64,000 nucleotides of DNA from Amycolatopsis sp. NBC_01488 (GCF_036227105.1 NZ_CP109434.1:5489001-5553000), one strand, 5' to 3'; counted from the first letter of the stretch, positions 28,210-36,627 are shown. Notes: generated by a model from the letters alone, not told the origin. Made by a program: numbers and translations.

Positions 28210-28274
28210 GCGGATACTCATCCGCTTCACCCGGTCGCGAGGCTAGCGGATTACAATCCGGTTCGCAACGAACC
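28210..28274. promoter_or_regulatory. Three palindromes between operon and TetR gene
   Basis: In the 195-bp divergent gap: GCGGAT-ACTC-ATCCGC (28210-28225), CGGATT-AC-AATCCG (28247-28260) and GGTTCG-CAA-CGAACC (28260-28274), all perfect. TACAAT at 28252-28257 inside the second looks like a plus-strand -10 box. The first two share the half-site GCGGAT/CGGATT, as expected for repeated TetR binding. Confidence 0.6.
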
Positions 28275-28343
28275 CGGCACGCTGGAGCAGCTCCAGGTCT
28301 GGGTTAGATTCGGCGGACGCAACCTCGGCAGACGGGAGGGACG

Positions 28344-28910
28344 ATGACGACGGGATCGGTCAGCCCCCGGCGCGCGGACACCCGGCGCAACCACGAGCGC
28401 ATCCTCGTCGTGGCCGCGGAGTCGCTCGCGAAGACCGGCGAAGTTTCCTTCAACGCGATCGCGAAGCAGGCCGAAGTCGGCGTCGGCACGGTGTACCGGC
28501 ACTTCCCGACGCCGGAGGCGCTGATCCTGGCGGTGTACGAGCGCGAGGTGCGGCACATCGTCGACATCGTGCCGGTGCTGCTGGAGGAGCACGCCCCGGA
28601 CGAGGCGTTCCGGGTGTGGGTGACCGGCCACCTGGCGCACTACATGATGACCAAGAAGGGGCTGGCCGACGCCCTGCGCCGCGCGACGGCGTCCCGCGGC
28701 GAGCTGCCGGCGAGCGCGTACGAGGCGATGGTCGGCGCGGTGTCGACTTTGCTCGAGGCCAACGAAGCGGCCGGGACCGTGCGGCCGGACCTCGACCCGC
28801 TGGTGGTGCTGCGCGGCCTGGCCGGACTGCTCCTGCTCGACCCGAACGGCGACTGGCGCGGCGACGCGGCGGCCCTCGCCCACCTGCTCTGGCACGGGAT
28901 GGCGCCCTAG
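28344..28910 (+). CDS. TetR-family regulator
   Basis: Repressor (188 aa). The N-terminal helix-turn-helix reads RILVVAAESLAKTGEVSFNAIAKQAEVGVGTVYRHFPTPEALI, followed by an all-helical ligand domain. ATG 28344 follows GGGAGGGACG. Its place opposite the molybdenum hydroxylase operon, with a palindromic gap between, suggests it represses that operon in the absence of an aromatic or aldehyde ligand. Stop overlaps the convergent next gene by 4 bases. Confidence 0.9.
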   Translation: MTTGSVSPRRADTRRNHERILVVAAESLAKTGEVSFNAIAKQAEVGVGTVYRHFPTPEALILAVYEREVRHIVDIVPVLLEEHAPDEAFRVWVTGHLAHYMMTKKGLADALRRATASRGELPASAYEAMVGAVSTLLEANEAAGTVRPDLDPLVVLRGLAGLLLLDPNGDWRGDAAALAHLLWHGMAP

Positions 28911-29275
28911 CCGTCTTCCGTCAGCCGGACGGTCACGGTGACCCGGCCCTGGGCGTCGCGGTGCGCTGTCGCGTGGCCGGTGCGCTGGTGGTCGTCGAGT
29001 TCGAGCGACAGCGGGGCGCCGTCGCCGGTGAAGTTGCGCCACCACGACTTCGCGTCCGGCAGCCGGACGCCGATCGTGACGACGTCACCCGCGCGCCGGT
29101 AGCCGACCGGGGTGCTGAACGTGCGTCCCGACCGGCGTCCCGTGTACGTGACCACCGTGAGGTGCCGGCGGACGAGCGAGCCCCAGCGCGGGGATGTCCG
29201 GAGCGAGCCGACGCAGGTGTTGAACCGGCCGACCGCGCTCTTCGGAAGCGGACCTCGATAACCCATGGCGGCCAC
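28907..29275 (-). CDS. Nitroreductase/F420-type split-barrel protein
   Basis: A 122-aa protein of the deazaflavin-dependent nitroreductase superfamily (DUF385-like). Core marks are LTVVTYTGRRSGRTFSTPVGYRR and a WWRNFTGDGAPLSLELDD segment, equivalent to the F420/FMN barrel. GTG 29275 or ATG 29266 may start it; neither has a strong ribosome site. The C-terminal half looks short of the full family length, so cofactor binding is uncertain. Confidence 0.72.
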   Translation of the reverse strand: MAAMGYRGPLPKSAVGRFNTCVGSLRTSPRWGSLVRRHLTVVTYTGRRSGRTFSTPVGYRRAGDVVTIGVRLPDAKSWWRNFTGDGAPLSLELDDHQRTGHATAHRDAQGRVTVTVRLTEDG

Positions 29276-29305
29276 GGTACCAAAAACCGGAGGTGGGTGT
29301 TCCGG

Positions 29306-30799
29306 TTAGCTGGACGTGGGGAAGGTGAAGGCCGCGGCCGAAGCGCTCGTGTGCGGCCAGCGCGTCGTCACCACCTTCGCGCGGGTGTAGAACCGGACGC
29401 CCTCGGGGCCGTGGACCGGGCTGTCGCCGATGAGGGAGTCCTTCCAGCCGCCGAAGGAGTAGTACGACATCGGGACCGGGATCGGCACGTTGACGCCGAT
29501 CATGCCGACCTTGACCTCGCGCTGGAACTTGCGCGCCGCCTCGCCGCTGCCGGTGAAGATCGCGGTGCCGTTGCCGTAGGGGTTGGCGTTGATGATCGCG
29601 ATCGCCTCGTCCACGGTCTCCGCGCGGACGACCGCCAGCACCGGGCCGAAGATCTCCTCGCGGTAAGCATCCATCTCGGTGGTGACGTGGTCCAGCAGGG
29701 ACGGCCCGACGAAGAAGCCTTCCTCGTGTCCCTCGACCTTCAGGCCGCGACCGTCGACCACCACGGACGCGCCCTGCCCGGCACCACTGGCGACGGCGCT
29801 CTCCACGCGCCGGCGGGCGGCCTCGGTGACGACCGGGCCCATGTCGCTGGCCGGGTCGCTGCCGGGACCGACCTTCACCTCGCGCGCCTTGCGTTCGAGG
29901 ATCTCGACCAGCCGGTCGCCGGCCGCCCCGACGGCCACGCCGACCGAGATCGCCATGCAGCGCTGCCCGGCCGAGCCGAACGCGGCGGCGGTCAGGTGGT
30001 TCGCCGCGTACTCCAGGTCGGCGTCGGGCAGCACGATCGCGTGGTTCTTCGCGCCGCCGAGGGCCTGGACGCGCTTGCCGGCCGCGGTCCCGCGCTCGTG
30101 CACGTACTTGGCGATCGGGGTCGAGCCGACGAACGACACCGCCGCGATGTCCGGGTGGTCCAGGATCGCGTCGACCGCGGTCTTGTCGCCGTGCACGACG
30201 TTGAACACGCCCTCCGGCAAGCCGGCCTCGGCGTAGAGCCGCGCGACGAAGTTCGACGCCGACGGGTCGCGCTCGCTCGGCTTGAGGACGAACGTGTTGC
30301 CGGTGGCGATCGCGACCGGGTGCATCCACAGCGGGACCATGATCGGGAAGTTGAACGGGGTGATCCCGGCGACCACCCCGAGCGGCTGCCGGAAGTCGTG
30401 CACGTCGACGTCGTGGGAGACCTGGTCGGAGAAGCTGCCCTTGAGGGCGTCGGCGATGCCGCAGGCGTACTCGACGACCTCGCGGCCGCGCACGATCTCG
30501 CCCCGGGCGTCGTCGACGACCTTGCCGTGCTCGGCGGAGATGAGCCGGGCCAGCTCGTCCTCGTGCCTCACCAGCAGCTCGCGGAAGGCGAACATCACCT
30601 TGGTCCGCTGGGAGAGCGAGGCGTTGCCCCACGACTCGAAGGCCTTGCCCGCGGCCGCGACCGCGGTGTCCACATCGGACTTCTCGGCGAGCAGGACGTC
30701 CGCTTGCCGCTTCCCGGTGGCGGGGTCGTAGACCGGCGCCGTGCGGGTCGAGCCCGCGGACGTGGCGGTGCCGTTGATCCAGTGTTCGATGGTGTTCAC
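29306..30799 (-). CDS. iolA: Methylmalonate-semialdehyde dehydrogenase (acylating)
   Basis: CoA-dependent aldehyde dehydrogenase (497 aa) converting malonate semialdehyde or methylmalonate semialdehyde to acetyl- or propionyl-CoA, the last step of inositol and valine breakdown. The subfamily start (EHWINGT), the segment PLGVVAGITPFNFPIMVPLWM, VGSTPIAKYV and the nucleophile Cys281 in GSAGQRCMAIS are diagnostic; the usual general-base Glu of other ALDHs is absent from this subfamily. The gene lies 24 bp behind the aldolase-like gene of the same locus and has a GntR regulator upstream. Confidence 0.92.
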   Translation of the reverse strand: MNTIEHWINGTATSAGSTRTAPVYDPATGKRQADVLLAEKSDVDTAVAAAGKAFESWGNASLSQRTKVMFAFRELLVRHEDELARLISAEHGKVVDDARGEIVRGREVVEYACGIADALKGSFSDQVSHDVDVHDFRQPLGVVAGITPFNFPIMVPLWMHPVAIATGNTFVLKPSERDPSASNFVARLYAEAGLPEGVFNVVHGDKTAVDAILDHPDIAAVSFVGSTPIAKYVHERGTAAGKRVQALGGAKNHAIVLPDADLEYAANHLTAAAFGSAGQRCMAISVGVAVGAAGDRLVEILERKAREVKVGPGSDPASDMGPVVTEAARRRVESAVASGAGQGASVVVDGRGLKVEGHEEGFFVGPSLLDHVTTEMDAYREEIFGPVLAVVRAETVDEAIAIINANPYGNGTAIFTGSGEAARKFQREVKVGMIGVNVPIPVPMSYYSFGGWKDSLIGDSPVHGPEGVRFYTRAKVVTTRWPHTSASAAAFTFPTSS

Positions 30800-30823
30800 G
30801 GTGCTCCTACAGGTAGTGGAGTT

Positions 30824-31693
30824 TCACAGCAGCCCCACCGCGGTGTCGACGGCCTTGGCGACGTCCCCGTCGTGCGGGTAGAGCAGCGAACGCCCGACGA
30901 CCAGGCCCTGCACGGTCGGCAGCGACAACGCCCGCTGCCAGGCCGCGAAGGCCGCGTCCGGGTCCTTGACTTCGCCGCCGAGCAGGACCGCCGGCAGCGT
31001 CGAGGACGCGAGCACGCGCTCCATGTCGTCCACCACGGGCAGCTTGAGCCAGGTGTGGGCCGACGACCGGCCGAGCCCGGCGGCGATCGTGATGGACTTG
31101 ACGACGGCGTCGGGGGAGAGGTCGTTCTTGATCCGCCCGTCGGCCCGGACCGACAGGAACGGCTCGACCATCGCGATCAGCTTCCGGTCGGCCAGCTCGT
31201 TGACCGCCTTCGCGGTGTTCTCCAGGACGGCCGGCGTCGCCGGGTCGTCGAGGCAGATCCGGGTGAGCGTCTTGCCGCCGTCGAACCGCATCCGCTCGAT
31301 GGCTTCGGCGTCGTAGCAGGCGAACCGGTCGTCGATCTCGAAGCTCGACCCGGCCAGCCCGGTGCGGTTCATCGACCCGATCACGGTCTTGCCGTCGAGC
31401 ACGCCGAGCAGCAGCAGGTCGTCGACGATGTCCACGGTCGCGAGCACGCCGGTGACACCGGGGCGCTCCAGCGCGAGGCACAGCCGGTCCAGCAGCTCGC
31501 CCCGGTCGGCCATTGCCGAGGGGTTGCCGCCGACCGCGTTCGCGCCGCGGGCGGGGTGGTCCGCAGCGATGATCATCGTGCGGCCCTTGTCGTTGAACGG
31601 CGACTTGGCCCGCACCCGGTTCGCGGCCGCCTCGGCGATCGCTTCCGGGTCGTGCACCCGCTTGGCGACGATCCGCCGCACCACGTCGGTCAC
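30824..31693 (-). CDS. Cgl0159-type (beta/alpha)8 aldolase-like protein
   Basis: A 289-aa TIM-barrel protein resembling class I aldolases (deoxyribose-phosphate aldolase/fructose-bisphosphate aldolase fold). Marks include MIIAADHPARGANAVGG, TVDIVDDLLLLGVLDGK and the C-terminal phosphate-site-like VVGRSLLYPHDGD. Proteins of this group lie in actinobacterial myo-inositol clusters, where they are thought to act on a sugar-acid intermediate; the exact reaction is not settled. GTG 31691-31693 follows GGAGAGG by 4-5 bases and fixes the start. Likely co-transcribed with iolA. Confidence 0.85.
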   Translation of the reverse strand: MTDVVRRIVAKRVHDPEAIAEAAANRVRAKSPFNDKGRTMIIAADHPARGANAVGGNPSAMADRGELLDRLCLALERPGVTGVLATVDIVDDLLLLGVLDGKTVIGSMNRTGLAGSSFEIDDRFACYDAEAIERMRFDGGKTLTRICLDDPATPAVLENTAKAVNELADRKLIAMVEPFLSVRADGRIKNDLSPDAVVKSITIAAGLGRSSAHTWLKLPVVDDMERVLASSTLPAVLLGGEVKDPDAAFAAWQRALSLPTVQGLVVGRSLLYPHDGDVAKAVDTAVGLL

Positions 31694-31794
31694 TGAACCT
31701 CTCCCCGCTTTCGCAGTACCTGGTCTTCGGTGTCCGAGCACGCCAGTTCGCCGCGGGCGGGACCTCGTCCGGAACCGACAGTGCCAGTACGGTG

Positions 31795-31810
31795 TGTCTT
31801 TGTCAAGACA
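31795..31810. promoter_or_regulatory. Candidate operator of the iol-type regulator
   Basis: TGTCTT-TGTC-AAGACA is a perfect inverted repeat in the 167-bp divergent gap. It is followed by the direct repeat GACATATGGACATG, and by a second inverted pair CCTACCG/CGGTAGG (31829-31835, 31848-31854) just before the regulator start. GntR/HutC proteins bind such sites. Confidence 0.5.
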
Positions 31811-31860
31811 TATGGACATGCGGTCATCCCTACCGGAGTCCCGATGGCGGTAGGCTTCCG

Positions 31861-32658
31861 ATGATGAGCACGCCGCCGCCGTCGTCCCGCGTGGACGTCA
31901 CGTACCCGGCCTGGGACCCCGGCCGGGAGATCGTGCTGGATCCCGGCAGCCCCGAGCCGTTGTACTTCCAGGTCTCCCAGCAACTGCAGCACGCGATCGA
32001 GGACGGCAGGCTGCCGGCGGGCGCCCGGCTGGGCAACGAGGTCGACCTGGCGGCGAACCTGCGGCTGTCCCGGCCGACCATCCGCCAGGCGATCCAGACG
32101 CTGGTCAACCAGGGCCTGCTGGTGCGACGGCGCGGCGTCGGCACCCAGGTCGTCCGGACCAAGGTGGCGCGGCCGCTGCGGCTGAGCAGCCTGTTCGACG
32201 ATCTCGCCGGGCTCGGCGGCAAACCGGAGTCGGTGGTGCTGGCCAACAGCGTCGAGGAGGCCGACGCCAAGGTGGCCGAGCTGCTGGAGGCCCCGAACCT
32301 GACGCACGTGCGGCGCCTGACGCGCATCCGCTCGACCGACGGCGAGCCGCTCGCCCTGATGAACAACTACCTGCCCGACGGCGTCATCGACCCGACGGAC
32401 GCGGAACTGCGCGAGAAGGGCCTCTACCAGCTGCTGCGCTCGGCGGGGATCCGCCTGCACGCGGCGGAGCAGAACATCGGCGCCCGCCTGGCGACGGAGG
32501 AGGACGCGGAGCTGCTGGACGAGAAGCGGGGAGCGGCCCTGTTGACCATGCAGCGCACGACGTACGACGACACCGGCCGCGTGGTCGAGTACGGCTGGCA
32601 CGTCTACCGCGCGTCCCGCTACGCGTTCAACCTCTCGCTGACCAACGGCCCTCGGTAG
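31861..32658 (+). CDS. GntR/HutC-type regulator with UTRA domain
   Basis: Regulator (265 aa) with an N-terminal winged helix (LYFQVSQQLQHAIEDGRLPAGARLGNEVDLAANLRLSRPTIRQAI) and a C-terminal UTRA effector domain (LTRIRSTDGEPLALMNNYLP ... VEYGWHVYRASRYAFNL). UTRA proteins bind sugars or sugar phosphates. Its position opposite the aldolase-like and iolA genes matches IolR-type control. Tandem ATGs at 31861 and 31864 can start it. 23 in-frame codons upstream contain operator-like repeats and are not conserved-looking. Confidence 0.9.
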   Translation: MMSTPPPSSRVDVTYPAWDPGREIVLDPGSPEPLYFQVSQQLQHAIEDGRLPAGARLGNEVDLAANLRLSRPTIRQAIQTLVNQGLLVRRRGVGTQVVRTKVARPLRLSSLFDDLAGLGGKPESVVLANSVEEADAKVAELLEAPNLTHVRRLTRIRSTDGEPLALMNNYLPDGVIDPTDAELREKGLYQLLRSAGIRLHAAEQNIGARLATEEDAELLDEKRGAALLTMQRTTYDDTGRVVEYGWHVYRASRYAFNLSLTNGPR

Positions 32659-32859
32659 TCATCGGTTCCGTTCCGGCCGGTTCGCGCGCCTTTTCGGATT
32701 CCGTGCGCTCGAAATCCTCGACCCGGGCACAATGGCTGCAGCCGGATGCGGAGAATACCGCGAGCGAATATCGCCGACGGCTGATGGTGCTGCCCTGGAC
32801 GTACTATCGGCCCCGGCGATCCTGCCGCTTTGCCGGTCGAGGGGAAAGGTGAAGAAACG

Positions 32860-33336
32860 ATGAACTGGACGTGGCCGAAATGGCGCGCGGTGCTCTTGGA
32901 TCTGCTGGAGCGGGCCGGGTGGTCGGCCGGCCAGGTGTTCTTCGCGACCCTTCTCGCGGGCGGTAGCACGGTCGCGGGATTGCCGTGGTCCTACGCCGCG
33001 ACCCTGGGCCTCGGCGCGGCCGTGGTGTCCGTCGCCGGGACGGTCCTGCAGTACCTCGGCCGGAAGACGGATCTGGCTTTCTGGCCGGATCTCGGCCTGC
33101 GCCTCGCCAAGACTTTCCTCGGGTCGCTGTTCGGCTCGTTCGTCGCCGCGGAAGCGTTCGACATCATGACGTTCGACTGGGCGACGGCCTTGGACGTGGC
33201 GTTCCTCGCGACGCTGACCGCGCTCGGAAAGGGCTTGCTCGCCCGTGGGCCGGTTTCGTCGGCGCCGGACGTCCGGACGAGCCCCTCCACCCTTCCCGTC
33301 GACAGGTACGAGGAGGCCGTCGCTCGGCCGCGTTGA
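32860..33336 (+). CDS. Lone phage holin-like membrane protein
   Basis: A 158-aa protein with two N-terminal helices joined by a tight turn (GQVFFATLLAGGSTVAGLPWSY, TLGLGAAVVSVAGTVLQYL), then a second half with further hydrophobic stretches and a charged tail. The first half resembles r1t-type holins of actinobacteriophages, which make membrane holes for endolysin release. The region has no other phage gene. ATG 32860 follows GAAGAAACG; GGGGAAAGG lies a little further upstream. It could be a domesticated lysis or secretion protein. Confidence 0.6.
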   Translation: MNWTWPKWRAVLLDLLERAGWSAGQVFFATLLAGGSTVAGLPWSYAATLGLGAAVVSVAGTVLQYLGRKTDLAFWPDLGLRLAKTFLGSLFGSFVAAEAFDIMTFDWATALDVAFLATLTALGKGLLARGPVSSAPDVRTSPSTLPVDRYEEAVARPR

Positions 33337-33382
33337 GCGCTGGTCAGCCGATCCGGTAGCGGTGCCCGACCTGCCCGGCTGA

Positions 33383-33504
33383 GGTGGTCACTCCTCTTCG
33401 GACCGCCGAAGCGGACGTGACCACCGGCAGCGCCGCCGGCGCAATCCCGGCCGGCGCCACCACCTCGTTCGCTGTCGGCGGTGATCGCGGCCGGCCGGGA
33501 TTGC
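33383..33504. terminator. Nested hairpins between convergent genes
   Basis: Hairpin one: GGTGGTCAC (33383-33391) pairs with GTGACCACC (33417-33425), with the inner pair CTTCGG/CCGAAG (33396-33411). Hairpin two: GCAATCCCGGCCGG (33441-33454) pairs with CCGGCCGGGATTGC (33491-33504). They fill the 178-bp gap between the plus-strand holin-like and minus-strand GH75-type genes, so they probably terminate both. Confidence 0.6.
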
Positions 33505-33514
33505 CTTGCCGGGA

Positions 33515-34294
33515 CTAGAGACCCATGCTCGCGCCGAGGCTGTTCAGCGCCTTGTCGACCAGAGCCTGGGCATTGCTGTTCAGGGTGGAGTTGGTGCCGT
33601 TCACGACCCAGGACGAGCCCGAGAAGATCACCACGGTCACGCCGTTGTCGACGCCGCCGGTGGTGCCGCTGCTGGGAATGCCGAGCAGCGAGGCCGACTT
33701 CACCGACGCCTCACCCAGTTCGCGGGAGTCGTTGTTCGAGGTCGTCTGGTTGTTCCCGGTCTGCGTGTCGCCGAAGATGGCGCCGATGCACTTGCTCTTG
33801 TAGAACATCAGCGCGAACTGACGGCCCTTGATGTTGTGTTCCTTGTAGAAGAAGTGCGGGCAGGGGGACTTGCGGTCGTAGCAGTCGTCGCCCAGCACGT
33901 AGAACGGCACGTGGTGGGCGGCCAGCTGCTTGCCGTTGCTGTCCTGGAAAGTCGTCTGGCCCTGGTGGTCGGGATCGGGGTCGGGGTCGCTGCCGTCGTC
34001 GTCGACGGCCAGGCTGGAACTGTAGGCGTAGACGCCCGTCGCCACCTGGTAGACGTTCACGTTCTGGGACCGCGTCATGGTGTTGATGTGCGGCTTGGAG
34101 TTGACCTTGTTCGCGGTCGTGCTGTTCTTCTTGACACCGGCCAGCACCTGAGCGGCCGTGTACGTCTTGTCGGCCGACGGGGCGGCCTGGGCATCGGTGT
34201 TCATCGTGGCGGCGTCGGCGGACTTCAGAGCGAATGGCGTGACGAGCGCCAGAGCCGCAGCGGCTGCGACAGCGAAGCGCGTACGGGATGACAT
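33515..34294 (-). CDS. Secreted GH75-family (chitosanase-fold) protein
   Basis: Exported 259-aa protein. Signal peptide: Met-Ser-Ser-Arg start, hydrophobic core FAVAAAAALALVTPFAL and cleavage after SADA (near residue 28). The mature part matches the GH75 chitosanase pattern: a Tyr-rich strand (VNVYQVATGVYAYSSSLAVD), the acidic catalytic block DDDGSDPDPDPDHQGQTTF, HVPFYVLGDD, IGAIFGDTQT, LGEASVKSASLLGI and GVTVVIFSGS. It would hydrolyse chitosan outside the cell. The four cysteines may form disulfides. ATG 34292-34294 follows GGAAGG. A perfect palindrome lies upstream at 34333. Confidence 0.82.
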   Translation of the reverse strand: MSSRTRFAVAAAAALALVTPFALKSADAATMNTDAQAAPSADKTYTAAQVLAGVKKNSTTANKVNSKPHINTMTRSQNVNVYQVATGVYAYSSSLAVDDDGSDPDPDPDHQGQTTFQDSNGKQLAAHHVPFYVLGDDCYDRKSPCPHFFYKEHNIKGRQFALMFYKSKCIGAIFGDTQTGNNQTTSNNDSRELGEASVKSASLLGIPSSGTTGGVDNGVTVVIFSGSSWVVNGTNSTLNSNAQALVDKALNSLGASMGL

Positions 34295-34332
34295 GCGGGG
34301 GCCTTCCGTCGGTCGGGGGGACACCGGACTTC

Positions 34333-34351
34333 GTTAGGAACACTTCCTAAC
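34333..34351. promoter_or_regulatory. Palindrome GTTAGGAA-CAC-TTCCTAAC upstream of GH75-type gene
   Basis: A perfect 8-bp inverted repeat with 3-base spacer, 39 bp before the GH75-type start. The core AGGAA-n3-TTCCT resembles the AGGAAA/TTTCCT boxes described upstream of chitosanase genes of streptomycetes (CsnR sites). It is AT-rich against its surroundings. Likely repressor site; the regulator gene is not adjacent. Confidence 0.6.
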
Positions 34352-34402
34352 TCAGGGAACCACTTGTGGGCCCAGCACGTAACACTTTTACGAAAATTTT
34401 AA

Positions 34403-35923
34403 TCAGATGTCCCGGTCTCCGGGGCAGGCGACCGAGTTCGCGAAGCGGTCGAGCAGCGGGATGCGGCCGCGGTTGGGGACCGAACGCAAGGGGTGGCCGG
34501 CGAGACCCCACCGGGTCAGCAGGGTGTTCGCCGCGACCCAGCCGGTGGTGGCCGCGCGTTCCATCAGCGCCACCGGCAGGTCGACGCGGATCGCGTCCCC
34601 CGCCAGGACCAGCGCGGGGTCGGGGGTGCCGACCGTCGGGCGGCGGGCGAACCCGCCGACGGGGAACAGCGGGCAGTCCTGGCGCACCAGCGTGCTTTCG
34701 TGCAGCACGCGCGCGTCGGCCGTCTCCGGATACAGCTGGTGCAGGCGGCCTTCCAGCGCCTCTGAGGCATTGTCGGAGACGTACGCGTGCAGTTCGACGA
34801 CGGATCCGCCGGTGCGCGCGACCCACCGGCGCGCCTCGCCCTCGTAGCGGTTCAGGACGCTGATGTTGTCCAGCGGTGGCAGGTTCCCGGTGCCGAGGAA
34901 CGCGGGCCGCGCGGGATCGACGGGACGGTCGAGCCAGAGGCGCCGGACGACGAACGGCGGCGCGGTCCGCAGGTCGGCGACCTCGCTCCGCCACTCCGGT
35001 GAGCCGAGGTCCGGTGACGCGGCCACGACCCGGCGCAGGCCGGGCACGTCGCAAGCGAGCACGACGGCGTCGAACGCCTCGCCGCCGACCTGGAACCTGT
35101 CGGCGGCACGCCGGATCTCGGTGACGCCGGTGCCGGTGCGGACGTCGGCCCGCAGGCCGGCGAGGTAGTCGGCGAGCGGGTTCCACAGCGCCTGCGGGAA
35201 CGGCTCGGTGGGGACGTCGAAGAGCAGCCCTTCGGCGGAGCCGAGGAAGTACAAGTGGAACATCGTGGCGAGTTCGGCGGCCGACAGCTCGGCCGGATCG
35301 GCGAAGAAGCTGCGGGAGAACACTTCGAACGCGAGGTGGCGGGCCGCCGCGGGGAAGTTGATCGCGGCGAGGAACGAACCGGCGTCCAGGTGGTCCAGCT
35401 GGCGGTAGACGCGCGGGACGCTGACGGTGGCCAGCGGCAGCGCGCGGCGGCCGTTGAGGCGCAGCAGGTCGCGCGGGGTGAACGTCGGACTGCGCAAGGC
35501 GAACGCGAGCGCGTTGAACGGCGGGGCCTGCGGCAGCCCGGCGAAGGTGTCGGTGCGGCCCAGCGCGTCGACGAGCGGGTAGTCCGGCACCGCGGTGAGC
35601 CGCTCGAGCCCGGGATCGGTGCGGGTCAGCAGCGCCCGCAGGTTGTAGTACTGGCGGAAGAAGGCGTGGAAACCGCGGCTCATCGTGACCGGGGTGCCGT
35701 CCGGGAGCCGCTCCGGCCAGCCACCCGCCCGGCCGCCCAGGTGGGCTTCGCGTTCGAACACCGTGACGTCGACGCCGCGTTCGGCCAGCCCCGTCGCCGC
35801 GGTGAGGCCGGCGATCCCGCCGCCGACGACGGCGGTCCGGGGCCGGCGGCCGAGCCGGCCCGCGTCGGGGAGGCCACCGGGCGCCGGGTGGGTTTCGAGC
35901 CGGCGGTCGCGGCCGGGGATCAC
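34403..35923 (-). CDS. crtU: CrtU-type carotene desaturase/methyltransferase (isorenieratene synthase)
   Basis: FAD-dependent enzyme (506 aa) of the CrtU/isorenieratene-synthase type, which desaturates and shifts methyl groups on beta-rings to give aromatic end groups. The N-terminal dinucleotide motif is VVGGGIAGLTAATGLAERG (residues 32-50), then FEREAHLGGRAGGW; the C-terminal FAD motif is ALVLAGDAIRVDLP. GTG 35921-35923 overlaps the preceding methyltransferase stop as GTGA. Last gene of the carotenoid chain. Substrate supply needs crtE and crtI, both lost here. Confidence 0.85.
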   Translation of the reverse strand: MIPGRDRRLETHPAPGGLPDAGRLGRRPRTAVVGGGIAGLTAATGLAERGVDVTVFEREAHLGGRAGGWPERLPDGTPVTMSRGFHAFFRQYYNLRALLTRTDPGLERLTAVPDYPLVDALGRTDTFAGLPQAPPFNALAFALRSPTFTPRDLLRLNGRRALPLATVSVPRVYRQLDHLDAGSFLAAINFPAAARHLAFEVFSRSFFADPAELSAAELATMFHLYFLGSAEGLLFDVPTEPFPQALWNPLADYLAGLRADVRTGTGVTEIRRAADRFQVGGEAFDAVVLACDVPGLRRVVAASPDLGSPEWRSEVADLRTAPPFVVRRLWLDRPVDPARPAFLGTGNLPPLDNISVLNRYEGEARRWVARTGGSVVELHAYVSDNASEALEGRLHQLYPETADARVLHESTLVRQDCPLFPVGGFARRPTVGTPDPALVLAGDAIRVDLPVALMERAATTGWVAANTLLTRWGLAGHPLRSVPNRGRIPLLDRFANSVACPGDRDI

Positions 35924-36627
35924 GCGGTGCCCAGGAAGGTGTGCGCGATGCCGCGTTGCCAGCCGGGCATGGTGCCGGTGCGGACGTCGTGGAAGCCGGC
36001 GCGGGTCAAGCGGTCGCCCAGCTCCGCGACGCCGTCGAAGGCGAGGACGCTGCGGCGCAGGTGCCGGTACAGCGTGGCGTCGCCGGTGGTGAGCCGGCCC
36101 GCCGGGATGACGATCGCGCCGCACACGGCGTTCCACGCCCACCGCGCGCGCCGGGAGTCCCGGACGGAGTACTCGTGCACCGCGATCCGGCCGCCCGGGC
36201 GCAGCAGGCCGTGCAACCGCTTCAGCTGCGCGTCCGGGTCGGCGAGGTTGCGCAGCAAGTACGCGGCGAAGACCGCGTCGAACGTTCCGTCCACATGAGA
36301 CAGTTCTTCGACCGGGGTGTGGACGAACTCCACGGTGTCCGGCCAGGGTTTCGCGCGCGCCCGGGCGAGCATCTCGGCGGACGCGTCGATCGCGGTGATC
36401 CGCGCGCCGGGGGCGACGGCGAGCAGCGCGGCGGTGGACGCGCCCGTGCCGCAGCCGGCGTCGAGGATCCGCGGCCGCACGGGCAGGCCGAGCCGCTTCG
36501 CGGAGATGCGCAGGTGGCGGTGGTAGCCCGGGTTGACCCCGACGAGCCGGTCGTAGGCGGCGGCGCCGGAGTCGAACGCGGCGGGGACGTCGGCGCGGGC
36601 GAGGCCGTCGGGCGGCAGCGGGCTCAT
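35920..36627 (-). CDS. crtT: Class I SAM methyltransferase, CrtT-like
   Basis: S-adenosylmethionine methyltransferase (235 aa). SAM motif I is ILDAGCGTGAS (residues 54-64), followed by ITAIDASAEMLARAR and FDAVFAAYLLRNLADPD, a UbiE/COQ5-like pattern. In streptomycete carotenoid clusters a gene in this position is called crtT, with a methyltransferase function that is not firmly established. Four-base overlaps with both neighbours show tight translational coupling. Confidence 0.8.
   Translation of the reverse strand: MSPLPPDGLARADVPAAFDSGAAAYDRLVGVNPGYHRHLRISAKRLGLPVRPRILDAGCGTGASTAALLAVAPGARITAIDASAEMLARARAKPWPDTVEFVHTPVEELSHVDGTFDAVFAAYLLRNLADPDAQLKRLHGLLRPGGRIAVHEYSVRDSRRARWAWNAVCGAIVIPAGRLTTGDATLYRHLRRSVLAFDGVAELGDRLTRAGFHDVRTGTMPGWQRGIAHTFLGTA

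Noticed and set aside
32860..34294. Prophage remnant (holin-like plus hydrolase)
   Set aside because: No integrase, attachment repeat or structural phage gene; the hydrolase is a GH75-type secreted enzyme, not an endolysin.
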